DNA from: Luzula sylvatica
Taxonomy: Eukaryota; Streptophyta; Magnoliopsida; Poales; Juncaceae
Reading direction: 5' to 3'
DNA length: 64,000 bases
NCBI GenBank assembly: GCA_946800325.1
Contig: OX326958.1
Span: 60,133,793 to 60,197,792, forward strand
Position numbers and translations under genes: made by a program. Under the pieces are notes generated by a model. The model had not been told where the DNA came from. It did not search any database and saw only the letters and a program-made list of their open reading frames with translations. Shown piece by piece: positions 40,540 to 51,989 of the stretch. Position 1 is the first letter of the stretch. Every line of letters begins with the position of its first letter.

Positions 40540-43500
40540 CATTTATATCGTATCTTTTACTACATAACTTTTCACCAAATTTCACAAACACCAAGAAAGT
40601 TTGTTTTTCGATTCAAAACAAGATTTTTACGCTTTGAGGTGTTCAAATACCATGTTTTTAGATCATTTGTATCGTATCTTTTAGTACATAACTTTTCACC
40701 AAATTTCACAAACACTAAGGAATTTTGTTTTTCGATTCAAAACAAGATTTTAACGCTTTGAGGAGTTCAAATAACGTGTTTCTAGATCATTTGTATCGTA
40801 TCTTTTACTACATAACTTTTCACCAACTTTCACAAACACTAAGAAAGTTTTTTTTTCGGTTCAAAACAAGATTTTAACGCTTTGAGGAGTTCAAATAACG
40901 TGTTTTTAGATCATTTATATCGTATCTTTTACTACATAACTTTTCACCAAATTTCACAAACACCAAGAAAGTTTGTTTTTCGGTTCAAAACAAGATTTTT
41001 ACGCTTTGAGGTGTTCAAATAACATGTTTTTAGATCATTTGTGTCGTATCTTTTAGTACATAACTTTTCCCCAAATTTCACAAACACTAAGAAAGTTTGT
41101 TTTTCAATTCAAAACAAACTTTTAACGCTTTGAGGAGTTCAAATAACGTGATTTTAGATCATTTGTATCGTATCTTTTACTACATAACTTTTCACCAAAT
41201 TTCACAAACACTAAGAAAGTTTGTTTTTCGATTCAAAACAAAATTTTAAAGCTTTGAGGAGTTCAAATAACGTGTTTCTAGATCATTTGTTTCGTATCTT
41301 TTACTACATAACTTTTCACCAAATTTCACAAACACTAAGAAAGTTTGTTTTTCGATTCGAAACAAGATTTTAACGCTTTGAAGAGTTCAAATAACGGTTT
41401 CTAGATCATTTGTATCGTATCTTTTAGTACATAAATTTTCACCAAATTTCACAAACACTAAGAAAGTTTGTTTTTCGATTCAAAACAAGATTTTAACGCT
41501 TTGGGCAGTTCAAATAACGTGTTTCTAGATCATTTGCATCCTATCTTTTAGTACATAACTTTTCACCAAATTTCACAAACACTAAGAAAGCTTGTTTTTC
41601 GATTCAAAAAAAGATTTAAACGCTTTGAGGAGTTCAAATAACGGGTTTCTAGATCATTTGTATCGTATCTTTTACTACATAACTTTTCACCAAATTTCAC
41701 AACCACTAAGAAAGTTTGTTTTTCGATTAAAAACATGATTTTAACGCTTTGAGGAGTTCAAATAACGTTTTTTTAGATCATTTATATCGTATCTTTTACT
41801 ACATAACTTTTCACCAAATTTCACAAACACCAAGAAATTTTGTTTTTCGATTCAAAACAAGATTTTAACGCTTTGAGGTGTTCAAATAACGTGTTTTTAG
41901 ATCATTTGTGTCGTATCTTTTACTACATAACTTTTCACCAAATTTCACAAACACTAAGAAAGTTTGTTTTTCAATTCAAAACAAACTTTTAACGCTTTGA
42001 GGAGTTCAAATAACGTGTTTTTAGATCATTTATATCGTATCTTTTACTACATAACTTTTCACCAAATTTCACAAACACCAAGAAAGTTTGTTTTTCGATT
42101 CAAAACAAGATTTTTACGCTTTGAGGTGTTCAAATAACATGTTTTTAGATCATTTGTATCGTATCTTTTAGTACATAACTTTTCACCAAATTTCACAAAC
42201 ACTAAGAAATTATGTTTTTCGATTGAAAACAAGATTTTAACGCTTTGAGGAGTTCAAATAACGTGTTTCTAGATTATTTGTATCGTATCTTTTACTACAT
42301 AACTTTTCACCAAATTTCACAAACACTAAGAAAGTCTTTTTTTTCGATTCAAAACAAGATTTTAACGCTTTGAGGAGTTCAAATAACGTGTTTTTAGATC
42401 ATTTATATCGTATCTTTTACTACATAACTTTTCACCAAATTTCACAAACACTAAGAAAGTTTGTTTTTCGATTCAAAACAAACTTTTAACGCTTTGAGGA
42501 GTTCAAATAACGTGTTTTTTAGATCATTTGTATCGTATCTTTTAGTACATAACTTTTCACCAAATTTCACAAACACTACGAAAGTTTGTTTTTTGATTCA
42601 AAACAAAATTTTAAAGCTTTGAGGAGTTCAAATAACGTGTTTCTAGATCATTTGTTTCGTATCTTTTACAACATAACTTTTCACCAAATTTCACAAACAC
42701 TAAGAAAGTTTATTTTTCGATTCGAAACAAGATTTTAACGCTTTGAAGAGTTCAAATAACGGTTTCTAGATCATTTGTATGGTATCTTTTAGTACATAAC
42801 TTTTCACCAAATTTCACAAACACTAAGAAAGTTTGTTTTTCGATTCAAAACAAGATTTTAACGCTTTGAGGAGTTCAAATAACGTGATTTTAGATCATTT
42901 GTATCGTATCTTTTACTACATAACTTTTCACCAAATTTCACAAACACTAAGAAAGTTTGTTTTTCGATTCAAAACAAAATTTTAAAGCTTTGAGGAGTTC
43001 AAATAACGTGTTTCTAGATCATTTGTTTCGTATCTTTTACTACATAACTTTTCACCAAATTTCACAAACACTAAGAAAGTTTGTTTTTCGATTCGAAACA
43101 AGATTTTAACGCTTTGAAGAGTTCAAATAACGGTTTCTAGATCATTTGTATCGTATCTTTTAGTACATAACTTTTCACCAAATTTCTCAAACACTAAGAA
43201 AGTTTGTTTTTCGATTCAAAACAAGATTTTAACGCTTTGGGCAGTTCAAATAACGTGTTTCTAGATCATTTGCATCGTATCTTTTAGTACATAACTTTTC
43301 ACCAAATTTCACAAACACTAAGAAAGCTTGTTTTTCGATTCAAAACAAGATTTTAACGCTTTGAGGAGTTCAAATAACGTGTTTTTAGATCATTTGTATC
43401 GTATCTTTTACTACATAACTTTTCACCAAATTTCACAAACACTAAGAAAGTTTGTTTTTCCATTCAAAACATGATTTTAACGCTTTGAGGAGTTCAAATA

Positions 43501-46460
43501 ACGTGTTTTTAGATCATTTCTATCGTATCTTTTACTACATAACTTTTCACCAAATTTCACAAACACTAAGAAAGCTTGTTTTTCGATTCAAAACAAGATT
43601 TTAACGCTTTGAGGAGTTCAAATAACGTGTTTTTAGATCATTTGTATCGTATCTTTTACTACATAACTTTTCACCAAATTTCACAAACACTAAGAAAGTT
43701 TGTTTTTCCATTCAAAACATGATTTTAACGCTTTGAGGAGTTCAAATAACGTGTTTTTAGATCATTTGTATCGTATCTTTTACTACATAACTTTTCACCA
43801 AATTTCACAAACACTAAGAGAGTTTGTTTTTCGATTCAAAACAAGATTTTAACGCTTTGAAGTGTTCAAATAACATGTTTTTAGATCAGGTGTATCGTAT
43901 CTTTTACTACATAACTTTTTACCAAATTTCAGAAACGCTAAGAAAGTTTGTTTTTCGATTCAAAACAAGATTTTAACGCTTTGAGGAGTTCAAATAACAT
44001 GTTTTTAGATCATTTGTATCATATCTTTTACTACATAACTTTTCAGCAAATTTCACAAACACTAAGAAAGTTTGTTTTTCGATTCAAAACAAGATTTTAA
44101 CGCTTTGAGGAGTTCAAATAACGTGTTTTTAGATCATTTGTATCGTATCTTTTACTACAAAACTTTTCACCAAATTTCACAAACACTAAGAAAGCTTGTT
44201 TTTCGATTCAAAACAAGATTTTAACGCTTTGAGGAGTTCAAATAACTTGTTTTTAGATCATTTGTATCGTATCTTTTACTACATAACTTTTCACCAAATT
44301 TCACAAACACTAAGAAAGTTTGTTTTTCTATTTCAAAACAAGATTTTAACGCTTTGAGGAGTTCAAATAACGTGTTTTTAGATCATTTGTATCGTATCTT
44401 TTAGTACATAACTTTTCACCAAATTTCACAAAAACTAAGAAAGTTTGTTTTTTGATTCAAAACAAGATTTTTACGCTTTGAGGAGTTAAAATAACATGTT
44501 TTTAGATCATTTGTATCGTATCTTTTAGTATATAACTTTTCACCAAATTTCACAAACACTAAGAAAGTGTGTTTTTCGATTCAAAACAAGATTTTAACGC
44601 TTTGAGGAGTTCAAATAACGTGTTTTTAGATCATTTATATCGTATCTTTTACTACATAACTTTTCACCAAATTTCACAAACACCCAGAAAGTTTGTTTTT
44701 CGATTCAAAACAATATTTTAACGCTTTGAGGTGTTCAAATAACATGTTTTTAGATCATTTGTGTCGTATCTTTTAGTACATAACTTTTCCCCAAATTTCA
44801 CAAACACTAAGAAAGTTTGTTTTTCAATTCAAAACAAACTTTTAACGCTTTGAGGAGTTCAAATAACGTGTTTTTTAGATCATTTGTATCGTATCTTTTA
44901 GTACATAACTTTTCACCAAATTTCACAAACACTACGAAAGTTTGTTTTTCGATTCAAAACAAGATTTTAAAGCTTCGAGGAGTTCAAATAACGTGTTTCT
45001 AGATCATTTGTTTCGTATCTTTTACTACATAACTTTTCACCAAATTTCACAAACACTAAGAAAGTTTATTTTTCGATTCGAAACAAGATTTTAACGCTTT
45101 GAAGAGTTCAAATAACGGTTTCTAGATCATTTGTATGGTATCTTTTAGTACATAACTTTTCACCAAATTTCACAAACACTAAGAAATTTTTTTTTTTCGA
45201 TTCAAAACAAGATTTTAACGCTTTGAGGAGTTCAAATAACGTGTTTCTAGATGATTTGCATCGTATCTTTTAGTACATAACTTTTCACCAAATTTAACAA
45301 ACACTAAGAAAGTTTGTTTTTCGATTCAAAACAAGATTTAAACGCTTTGAGGAGTTCAAATAACGGGTTTCTAGATCATTTGTATCGTATCTTTTACTAC
45401 ATAACTTTTCACCAAATTTCACAAACACTAAGATAGTTTGTTTTTCGATTCAAAACAAGATTTTAACGCTTTGAGGAGTTCAAATAACGTTTTTTTAGAT
45501 CATTTATATCGTATCTTTTACTACATAACTTTTCACCAAATTTCACAAACACCAAGAAAGTTTGTTTTTAGATTCAAAACAAGATTTTAACGCTTTGAGG
45601 TGTTCAAATAACGTGTTTTTAGATCATTTGTGTCGTATCTTTTAGTACATAACTTTTCACCAAATCTCCCAAACACTAAGAAAGTTTGTTTTTCAATTCA
45701 AAACAAACTTTTAACGCTTTGAGGAGTTCAAATAACGTGTTTTTAGATCATTTATATCGTATCTTTTACTACATAACTTTTCACCAAATTTCACAAACAC
45801 CAAGAAAGTTTGTTTTTCGATTCAAAACAAGATTTTTACGCTTTGAGGAGTTAAAATAACATGTTTTTAGATCATTTGTATCGTATCTTTTAGTACATAA
45901 CTTTTCACCAAATTTCACAAACACGAAGAAAGTGTGTTTTTCGATTCAAAACAAGATTTTAACGCTTTGAGGAGTTCAAATAACGTGTTTTTAGATCATT
46001 TATATCGTATCTTTTACTACATAACTTTTCACCAAATTTCACAAACACCCAGAAAGTTTGTTTTTCGATTCAAAACAATATTTTAATGCTTTGAGGTGTT
46101 CAAATAACATGTTTTTAGATCATTTGTGTCGTATCTTTTAGTACATAACTTTTCCCCAAATTTCACAAACACTAAGAAAGTTCGTTTTTCAATTCAAAAC
46201 AAACTTTTAACGCTTTGAGGAGTTCAAATAACGTGTTTTTTAGATCATTTGTATCGTATCTTTTAGTACATAACTTTTCACCAAATTTCACAAACACTAC
46301 GAAAGTTTGTTTTTCGATTCAAAACAAGATTTTAAAGCTTTGAGGAGTTCAAATAACGTGTTTCTAGATCATTTGTTTCGTATTTTTTACTACATAACTT
46401 TTCACCAAATTTCACAAACACTAAGAAAGTTTATTTTTCGATTCGAAACAAGATTTTAAC
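40540..46460 (+). repeat. 49-monomer HOR, copy 2
   Basis: Second copy of the 6076-bp unit, about 155 bp shorter at its right end. No length change accumulates inside it: all checked markers keep the 6076 offset, including the homopolymer run at 45186-45196. The copy ends at the 21-bp deletion site near 46460. Such identity in a fast-changing satellite means either a very recent event, active homogenisation, or an assembly duplication, which the sequence alone cannot separate. Confidence 0.93.
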
Positions 46461-46480
46461 GGTTTCTAGATCATTTGTAT
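46455..46480. other. 21-bp deletion inside a monomer
   Basis: Here GATTTTAAC runs straight into GGTTTCTAGATC. The equivalents at 40378 and 51262 carry the extra GCTTTGAAGAG plus TTCAAATAAC (21 bases) between the two parts. The flanking AAC occurs at both ends of the missing piece, consistent with slippage or recombination between AAC repeats. The offset to the 51 kb copy changes from 4807 to 4828 across this point. It is the largest single length change seen within any monomer of the window. Confidence 0.85.
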
Positions 46481-47159
46481 GGTATCTTTAATACATAACT
46501 TTTCACCAAATTTCACAAACACTAAGAAAGTTTGTTTTTCGATTCAAAACAAGATTTTAACGCTTTGAGGAGTTCAAATAACGTGTTTCTAGATCATTAG
46601 CATCGTATCTTTTAGTACATAACTTTTCACCAAATTTCACAAACACTAAGAAAGTTTGTTTTTCGATTCAAAACAAGATTTAAACGCTTTGAGGAGTTCA
46701 AATAACGGGTTTCTAGATCATTTGTATCGTATCTTTTACTACATAACTTTTCACCAAATTTCCCAAACACTAAGAAAGTTTGTTTTTCGATTCAAAACAA
46801 GATTTTAACGCTTTGAGGAGTTCAAATAACGTGTTTTTAGATCATTTATATCGTATCTTTTAGTACATAAGTTTTCACCAAATTTCACAAACACCAAGAA
46901 AGTTTGTTTTTCGATTCAAAACAAGATTTTAACGCTTTGAGGTGTTCAAATAACGTGTTTTTAGATCATTTGTGTCGTATCTTTTAGTACATAACTTTTC
47001 ACCAAATTTCACAAACACTAAGAAATTTTGTTTTTCGATTCAAAACAAGATTTTAACGCTTTGAGGAGTTCAAATAACGTGTTTCTAGATCATTTGTATC
47101 GTATCTTTTACTACATAACTTTTCACCAAATTTCACAAACACTAAGAAAGTTTTTTTTT
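46461..47159 (+). repeat. Linker monomers before the 16-mer block
   Basis: About six monomers including GGTATCTTTAATAC (46481), CATTAGCATCG, GGGTTTCTAG and TTTCCCAAACAC. The same series recurs at 51309-51988 at an offset of 4828 bp (39 monomers). The loss of one T with G to A in ATCTTTAATAC is shared by just these two places; the related position at about 57135 has the full ATCTTTTAGTAC. Confidence 0.78.
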
Positions 47160-48111
47160 CGATTCAAAACAAGATTTTAACGCTTTGAGGAGTTCAAATA
47201 ACGTGTTTTTAGATCATTTATATCGTATCTTTTACAACATAACTTTTCACCAAAATTCACAAACACCAAGAAAGTTTGTTTTTCGATTCAAAACAAGATT
47301 TTTACGCTTTGAGGTGTTCAAATAACATGTTTTTAGATCATTTGTGTCGTATCTTTTAGTACATAACTTTTCCCCAAATTTCACAAACACTAAGAAAGTT
47401 TGTTTTTCAATTCAAAACAAACTTTTAACGCTTTGAGGAGTTCAAATAACGTGTTTTTAGATCATTTGTATCGTATCTTTTACTACATAACTTTTCACCA
47501 AATTTCACAAACACTAAGAAATTTTGTTTTTCGATTCAAAACAAGATTTTTACGCTTTGAGGTGTTCAAATAACATGTTTTTAGATCATTTGTATCGTAT
47601 CTTTTACTACATAACTTTTCACCAAATTTCACAAACACTAAGAAATTTTGTTTTTCGATTCAAAACAAGATTTTAACGCTTTGAGGAGTTCAAATAATGT
47701 GTTTCTAGATCATTTGTATCTATCTTTTACTACATAACTTTTCATCAAATTTCACAAACACTAAGAAAGTTTTTTTTTCGATTCAAAACAAGATTTTAAC
47801 GCTTTGAGGAGTTCAAATAACGTGTTTTTAGATCATTTATATCGTATCTTTTACTACATAACTTTTCACCAAATTTCACAAACACCAAGAAAGTTTGTTT
47901 TTCGATTCAAAACAAGATTTTAACGCTTTGAGGAGTTCAAATAAAGGGTTTCTAGATCATTTGTATCGTATCTTTTACTACATAACTTTTCACCAAATTT
48001 CACAAACACTAAGAAAGTTTGTTTTTCGATTCAAAACAAGATTTTAACGCTTTGAGGAGTTCAAATAACGGGTTTCTAGATCATTTGTATCGTATCTTTT
48101 ACTACATAACT

Positions 48112-48131
48112 TTTCACCAAATTTCACAAAC
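48112..48131 (+). repeat. Internal 10-bp direct repeat within the monomer
   Basis: TTTCACCAAA is followed at once by TTTCACAAAC, an 8 of 10 match spaced by about one helical turn. It is present in nearly every monomer of the window; the second half mutates to TTTCAGAAAC in one common haplotype and to TCTCCCAAAC in another. It may be a relic of a short ancestral repeat or a pair of phased protein-contact sites. Neither reading is proven. Confidence 0.7.
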
Positions 48132-48142
48132 ACTAAGAAAGT

Positions 48143-48163
48143 TTGTTTTTCGATTCAAAACAA
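48143..48163. other. Dyad symmetry within each monomer
   Basis: The arms TTGTTTT and AAAACAA are exact reverse complements flanking the 7-nt centre TCGATTC (monomer positions 50-56 and 64-70). In the sub-haplotype with G at position 64 the centre becomes TTTCGATTCGAAA, a palindrome with 6-bp arms around one base, which also creates a TTCGAA site. The element recurs roughly every 124 bp across the array. Short dyads of this kind have been proposed to matter at centromeres that lack a CENP-B box; a role here is inference. Confidence 0.65.
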
Positions 48164-49141
48164 GATTTTAACGCTTTGAGGAGTTCAAATAACGTGTTTT
48201 TAGATCATTTGTGTCGTATCTTTTAGTACATAACTTTTCAACAAATCTCCCAAACACTAAGAAAGTTTGTTTTTCAATTCAAAACAAACTTTTAACGCTT
48301 TGAGGAGTTCAAATAACGTGTTTTTAGATCATTTATATCGTATCTTTTAGTACATAAGTTTTCACCAAATTTCACAAACACTAAGAAAGTTTTTTTTTCG
48401 ATTCAAAACAAGATTTTAACGCTTTGAGGAGTTCAAATAACGTGTTTTTAGATCATTTATATCGTATCTTTTACTACATAACTTTTCACCAAATTTCACA
48501 AACACCAAGAAAGTTTGTTTTTCGATTCAAAACAAGATTTTTACGCTTTGAGGTGTTCAAATAACATGTTTTTAGATCATTTGTGTCGTATCTTTTAGTA
48601 CATAACTTTTCCCCAAATTTCACAAACACTAAGAAAGTTTGTTTTTCAATTCAAAACAAACTTTTAACGCTTTGAGGAGTTCAAATAACGTGATTTTAGA
48701 TCATTTGTATCGTATCTTTTACTACATAACTTTTCACCAAATTTCACAAACACTAAGAAAGTTTGTTTTTCGATTCAAAACAAAATTTTAAAGCTTTGAG
48801 GAGTTCAAATAACGTGTTTCTAGATCATTTCTTTCGTATCTTTTACTACATAACTTTTCACCAAATTTCACAAACACTAAGAAAGTTTGTTTTTCGATTC
48901 GAAACAAGATTTTAACGCTTTGAAGAGTTCAAATAACGGTTTCTAGATCATTTGTATCGTATCTTTTAGTACATAACTTTTCACCAAATTTCACAAACAC
49001 TAAGAAAGTTTGTTTTTCGATTCAAAACAAGATTTTAACGCTTTGGGCAGTTCAAATAACGTGTTTCTAGATCATTTGCATCGTATCTTTTAGTACATAA
49101 CTTTTCACCAAATTTCACAAACACTAAGAAAGCTTGTTTTT

Positions 49142-51121
49142 CGATTCAAAACAAGATTTTAACGCTTTGAGGAGTTCAAATAACGTGTTTTTAGATCATT
49201 TATATCGTATCTTTTACAACATAACTTTTCACCAAAATTCACAAACACCAAGAAAGTTTGTTTTTCGATTCAAAACAAGATTTTTACGCTTTGAGGTGTT
49301 CAAATAACATGTTTTTAGATCATTTGTGTCGTATCTTTTAGTACATAACTTTTCCCCAAATTTCACAAACACTAAGAAAGTTTGTTTTTCAATTCAAAAC
49401 AAACTTTTAACGCTTTGAGGAGTTCAAATAACGTGTTTTTAGATCATTTGTATCGTATCTTTTACTACATAACTTTTCACCAAATTTCACAAACACTAAG
49501 AAATTTTGTTTTTCGATTCAAAACAAGATTTTTACGCTTTGAGGTGTTCAAATAACATGTTTTTAGATCATTTGTATCGTATCTTTTACTACATAACTTT
49601 TCACCAAATTTCACAAACACTAAGAAATTTTGTTTTTCGATTCAAAACAAGATTTTAACGCTTTGAGGAGTTCAAATAATGTGTTTCTAGATCATTTGTA
49701 TCTATCTTTTACTACATAACTTTTCATCAAATTTCACAAACACTAAGAAAGTTTTTTTTTCGATTCAAAACAAGATTTTAACGCTTTGAGGAGTTCAAAT
49801 AACGTGTTTTTAGATCATTTATATCGTATCTTTTACTACATAACTTTTCACCAAATTTCACAAACACCAAGAAAGTTTGTTTTTCGATTCAAAACAAGAT
49901 TTTAACGCTTTGAGGAGTTCAAATAACGGGTTTCTAGATCATTTGTATCGTATCTTTTACTACATAACTTTTCACCAAATTTCACAAACACTAAGAAAGT
50001 TTGTTTTTCGATTCAAAACAAGATTTTAACGCTTTGAGGAGTTCAAATAACGGGTTTCTAGATCATTTGTATCGTATCTTTTACTACATAACTTTTCACC
50101 AAATTTCACAAACACTAAGAAAGTTTGTTTTTCGATTCAAAACAAGATTTTAACGCTTTGAGGAGTTCAAATAACGTGTTTTTAGATCATTTGTGTCGTA
50201 TCTTTTAGTACATAACTTTTCACCAAATCTCCCAAACACTAAGAAAGTTTGTTTTTCAATTCAAAACAAACTTTTAACGCTTTGAGGAGTTCAAATAACG
50301 TGTTTTTAGATCATTTATATCGTATCTTTTAGTACATAAGTTTTCACCAAATTTCACAAACACTAAGAAAGTTTTTTTTTCGATTCAAAACAAGATTTTA
50401 ACGCTTTGAGGAGTTCAAATAACGTGTTTTTAGATCATTTATATCGTATCTTTTACTACATAACTTTTCACCAAATTTCACAAACACCAAGAAAGTTTGT
50501 TTTTCGATTCAAAACAAGATTTTTACGCTTTGAGGTGTTCAAATAACATGTTTTTAGATCATTTGTGTCGTATCTTTTAGTACATAACTTTTCCCCAAAT
50601 TTCACAAACACTAAGAAATTTTTTTTTAATTCAAAACAAACTTTTAACGCTTTGAGGAGTTCAAATAACGTGATTTTAGATCATTTGTATCGTATCTTTT
50701 ACTACATAACTTTTCACCAAATTTCACAAACACTAAGAAAGTTTGTTTTTCGATTCAAAACAAAATTTTAAAGCTTTGAGGAGTTCAAATAACGTGTTTC
50801 TAGATCATTTGTTTCGTATCTTTTACTACATAACTTTTCACCAAATTTCACAAACACTAAGAAAGTTTGTTTTTCGATTCGAAACAAGATTTTAACGCTT
50901 TGAAGAGTTCAAATAACGGTTTCTAGATCATTTGTATCGTATCTTTTAGTACATAACTTTTCACCAAATTTCACAAACACTAAGAAAGTTTGTTTTTCGA
51001 TTCAAAACAAGATTTTAACGCTTTGGGCAGTTCAAATAACGTGTTTCTAGATCATTTGCATCGTATCTTTTAGTACATAACTTTTCACCAAATTTCACAA
51101 ACACTAAGAAAGCTTGTTTTT
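49142..51121 (+). repeat. 16-monomer HOR, copy T2 (1980 bp)
   Basis: Tandem to T1 with markers at 49211 (CTTTTACAACAT) and 51025 (CTTTGGGCAG). A private 2-bp loss in AAATTTTTTTTTAATTC near 50617 reduces the offset from 1982 to 1980. It lacks the private bases of T1, so those arose after the copies separated or were not transferred. Confidence 0.87.
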
Positions 51122-51989
51122 CGATTCAAAACAAGATTTTAACGCTTTGAGGAGTTCAAATAACGTGTTTTTAGATCATTTGTATCGTATCTTTTACTAC
51201 ATAACTTTTCACCAAATTTCACAAACACTAAGAAAGTTTATTTTTCGATTCGAAACAAGATTTTAACGCTTTGAAGAGTTCAAATAACGGTTTCTAGATC
51301 ATTTGTATGGTATCTTTAATACATAACTTTTCACCAAATTTCACAAACACTAAGAAAGTTTGTTTTTCGATTCAAAACAAGATTTTAACGCTTTGAGGAG
51401 TTCAAATAACGTGTTTCTAGATCATTAGCATCGTATCTTTTAGTACATAACTTTTCACCAAATTTCACAAACACTAAGAAAGTTTGTTTTTCGATTCAAA
51501 ACAAGATTTAAACGCTTTGAGGAGTTCAAATAACGGGTTTCTAGAACATTTGTATCGTATCTTTTACTACATAACTTTTCACCAAATTTCCCAAACACTA
51601 AGAAAGTTTGTTTTTCGATTCAAAACAAGATTTTAACGCTTTGAGGAGTTCAAATAACGTGTTTTTAGATCATTTATATCGTATCTTTTAGTACATAAGT
51701 TTTCACCAAATTTCACAAACACCAAGAAAGTTTGTTTTTCGATTCAAAACAAGATTTTAACGCTTTGAGGTGTTCAAATAACGTGTTTTTAGATCATTTG
51801 TGTCGTATCTTTTAGTACATAACTTTTCACCAAATTTCACAAACACTAAGAAATTTTGTTTTTCGATTCAAAACAAGATTTTAACGCTTTGAGGAGTTCA
51901 AATAACGTGTTTCTAGATCATTTGTATCGTATCTTTTACTACATAACTTTTCACCAAATTTCACAAACACTAAGAAAGTTTTTTTTTCG
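51122..51989 (+). repeat. Seven-monomer bridge between T2 and T3
   Basis: Repeats about 46.3-47.16 kb (offset 4807, then 4828 after the deletion site). It holds the undeleted form of the 46.46 kb monomer and the shared ATCTTTAATAC at 51309. A private AGAACATTTG near 51543 removes the usual GATC. Its position shows that a 39-monomer duplication includes T2 as a nested insertion. Confidence 0.8.

Larger units (their letters stand above)
48094..48217 (+). repeat. Representative 124-bp monomer (near consensus)
   Basis: This copy matches the hand-derived consensus at every position except 120 (G for A). Its parts in order are: a T-rich start (1-21); a 10-bp near-duplication TTTCACCAAA/TTTCACAAAC (19-38); a dyad centred on TCGATTC (50-70); the conserved core AACGCTTTGAGGAG (77-90); and a TTCAAATAAC box (91-100) followed by a T5 tract and the GATC site (110-113). 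There are four CpG steps, at 58, 79, 100 and 122. Because 124 leaves remainder 1 on division by 3, successive monomers are read in shifting frames, so no repeat-long protein can be encoded without interruption. Confidence 0.95.
47160..49141 (+). repeat. 16-monomer HOR, copy T1 (1982 bp)
   Basis: Marked by CTTTTACAACAT (its first C at 47229), TTTGTATCTATC with a 2-bp loss (47717), GTGATTTTAG and CTTTGGGCAG (49045). Private bases include AAAGGGTTTCTAG near 47943, TTCAACAAATC near 48238 and TTTCTTTCG near 48829. The next copy follows immediately at 1982 bp. Confidence 0.87.

Noticed and set aside
46455..46480. Transposon excision footprint
   Set aside because: The change is a clean 21-bp loss with an AAC at each edge. 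There is no target-site duplication or terminal inverted repeat, so slippage or recombination is sufficient.
48148..48164. CENP-B box
   Set aside because: TTTCGATTCAAAACAAG has the TTCG and the central A of the consensus nTTCGnnnnAnnCGGGn, but the required CGGG half is absent (ACAA). None of the variant monomers I read restores it.
8363..50771. Twelve + strand open reading frames of 61 to 98 codons (for example 12827-13102, 26592-26888, 33038-33322), all with similar peptides such as FFDSKQDFNALRSSNN
   Set aside because: They are translations of the satellite monomer, open only where a local indel or substitution removes a stop. The peptide similarity comes from the DNA repeat. 124 bp is not a multiple of three, so frames shift each monomer, and no ribosome-binding, splice or promoter context supports them.
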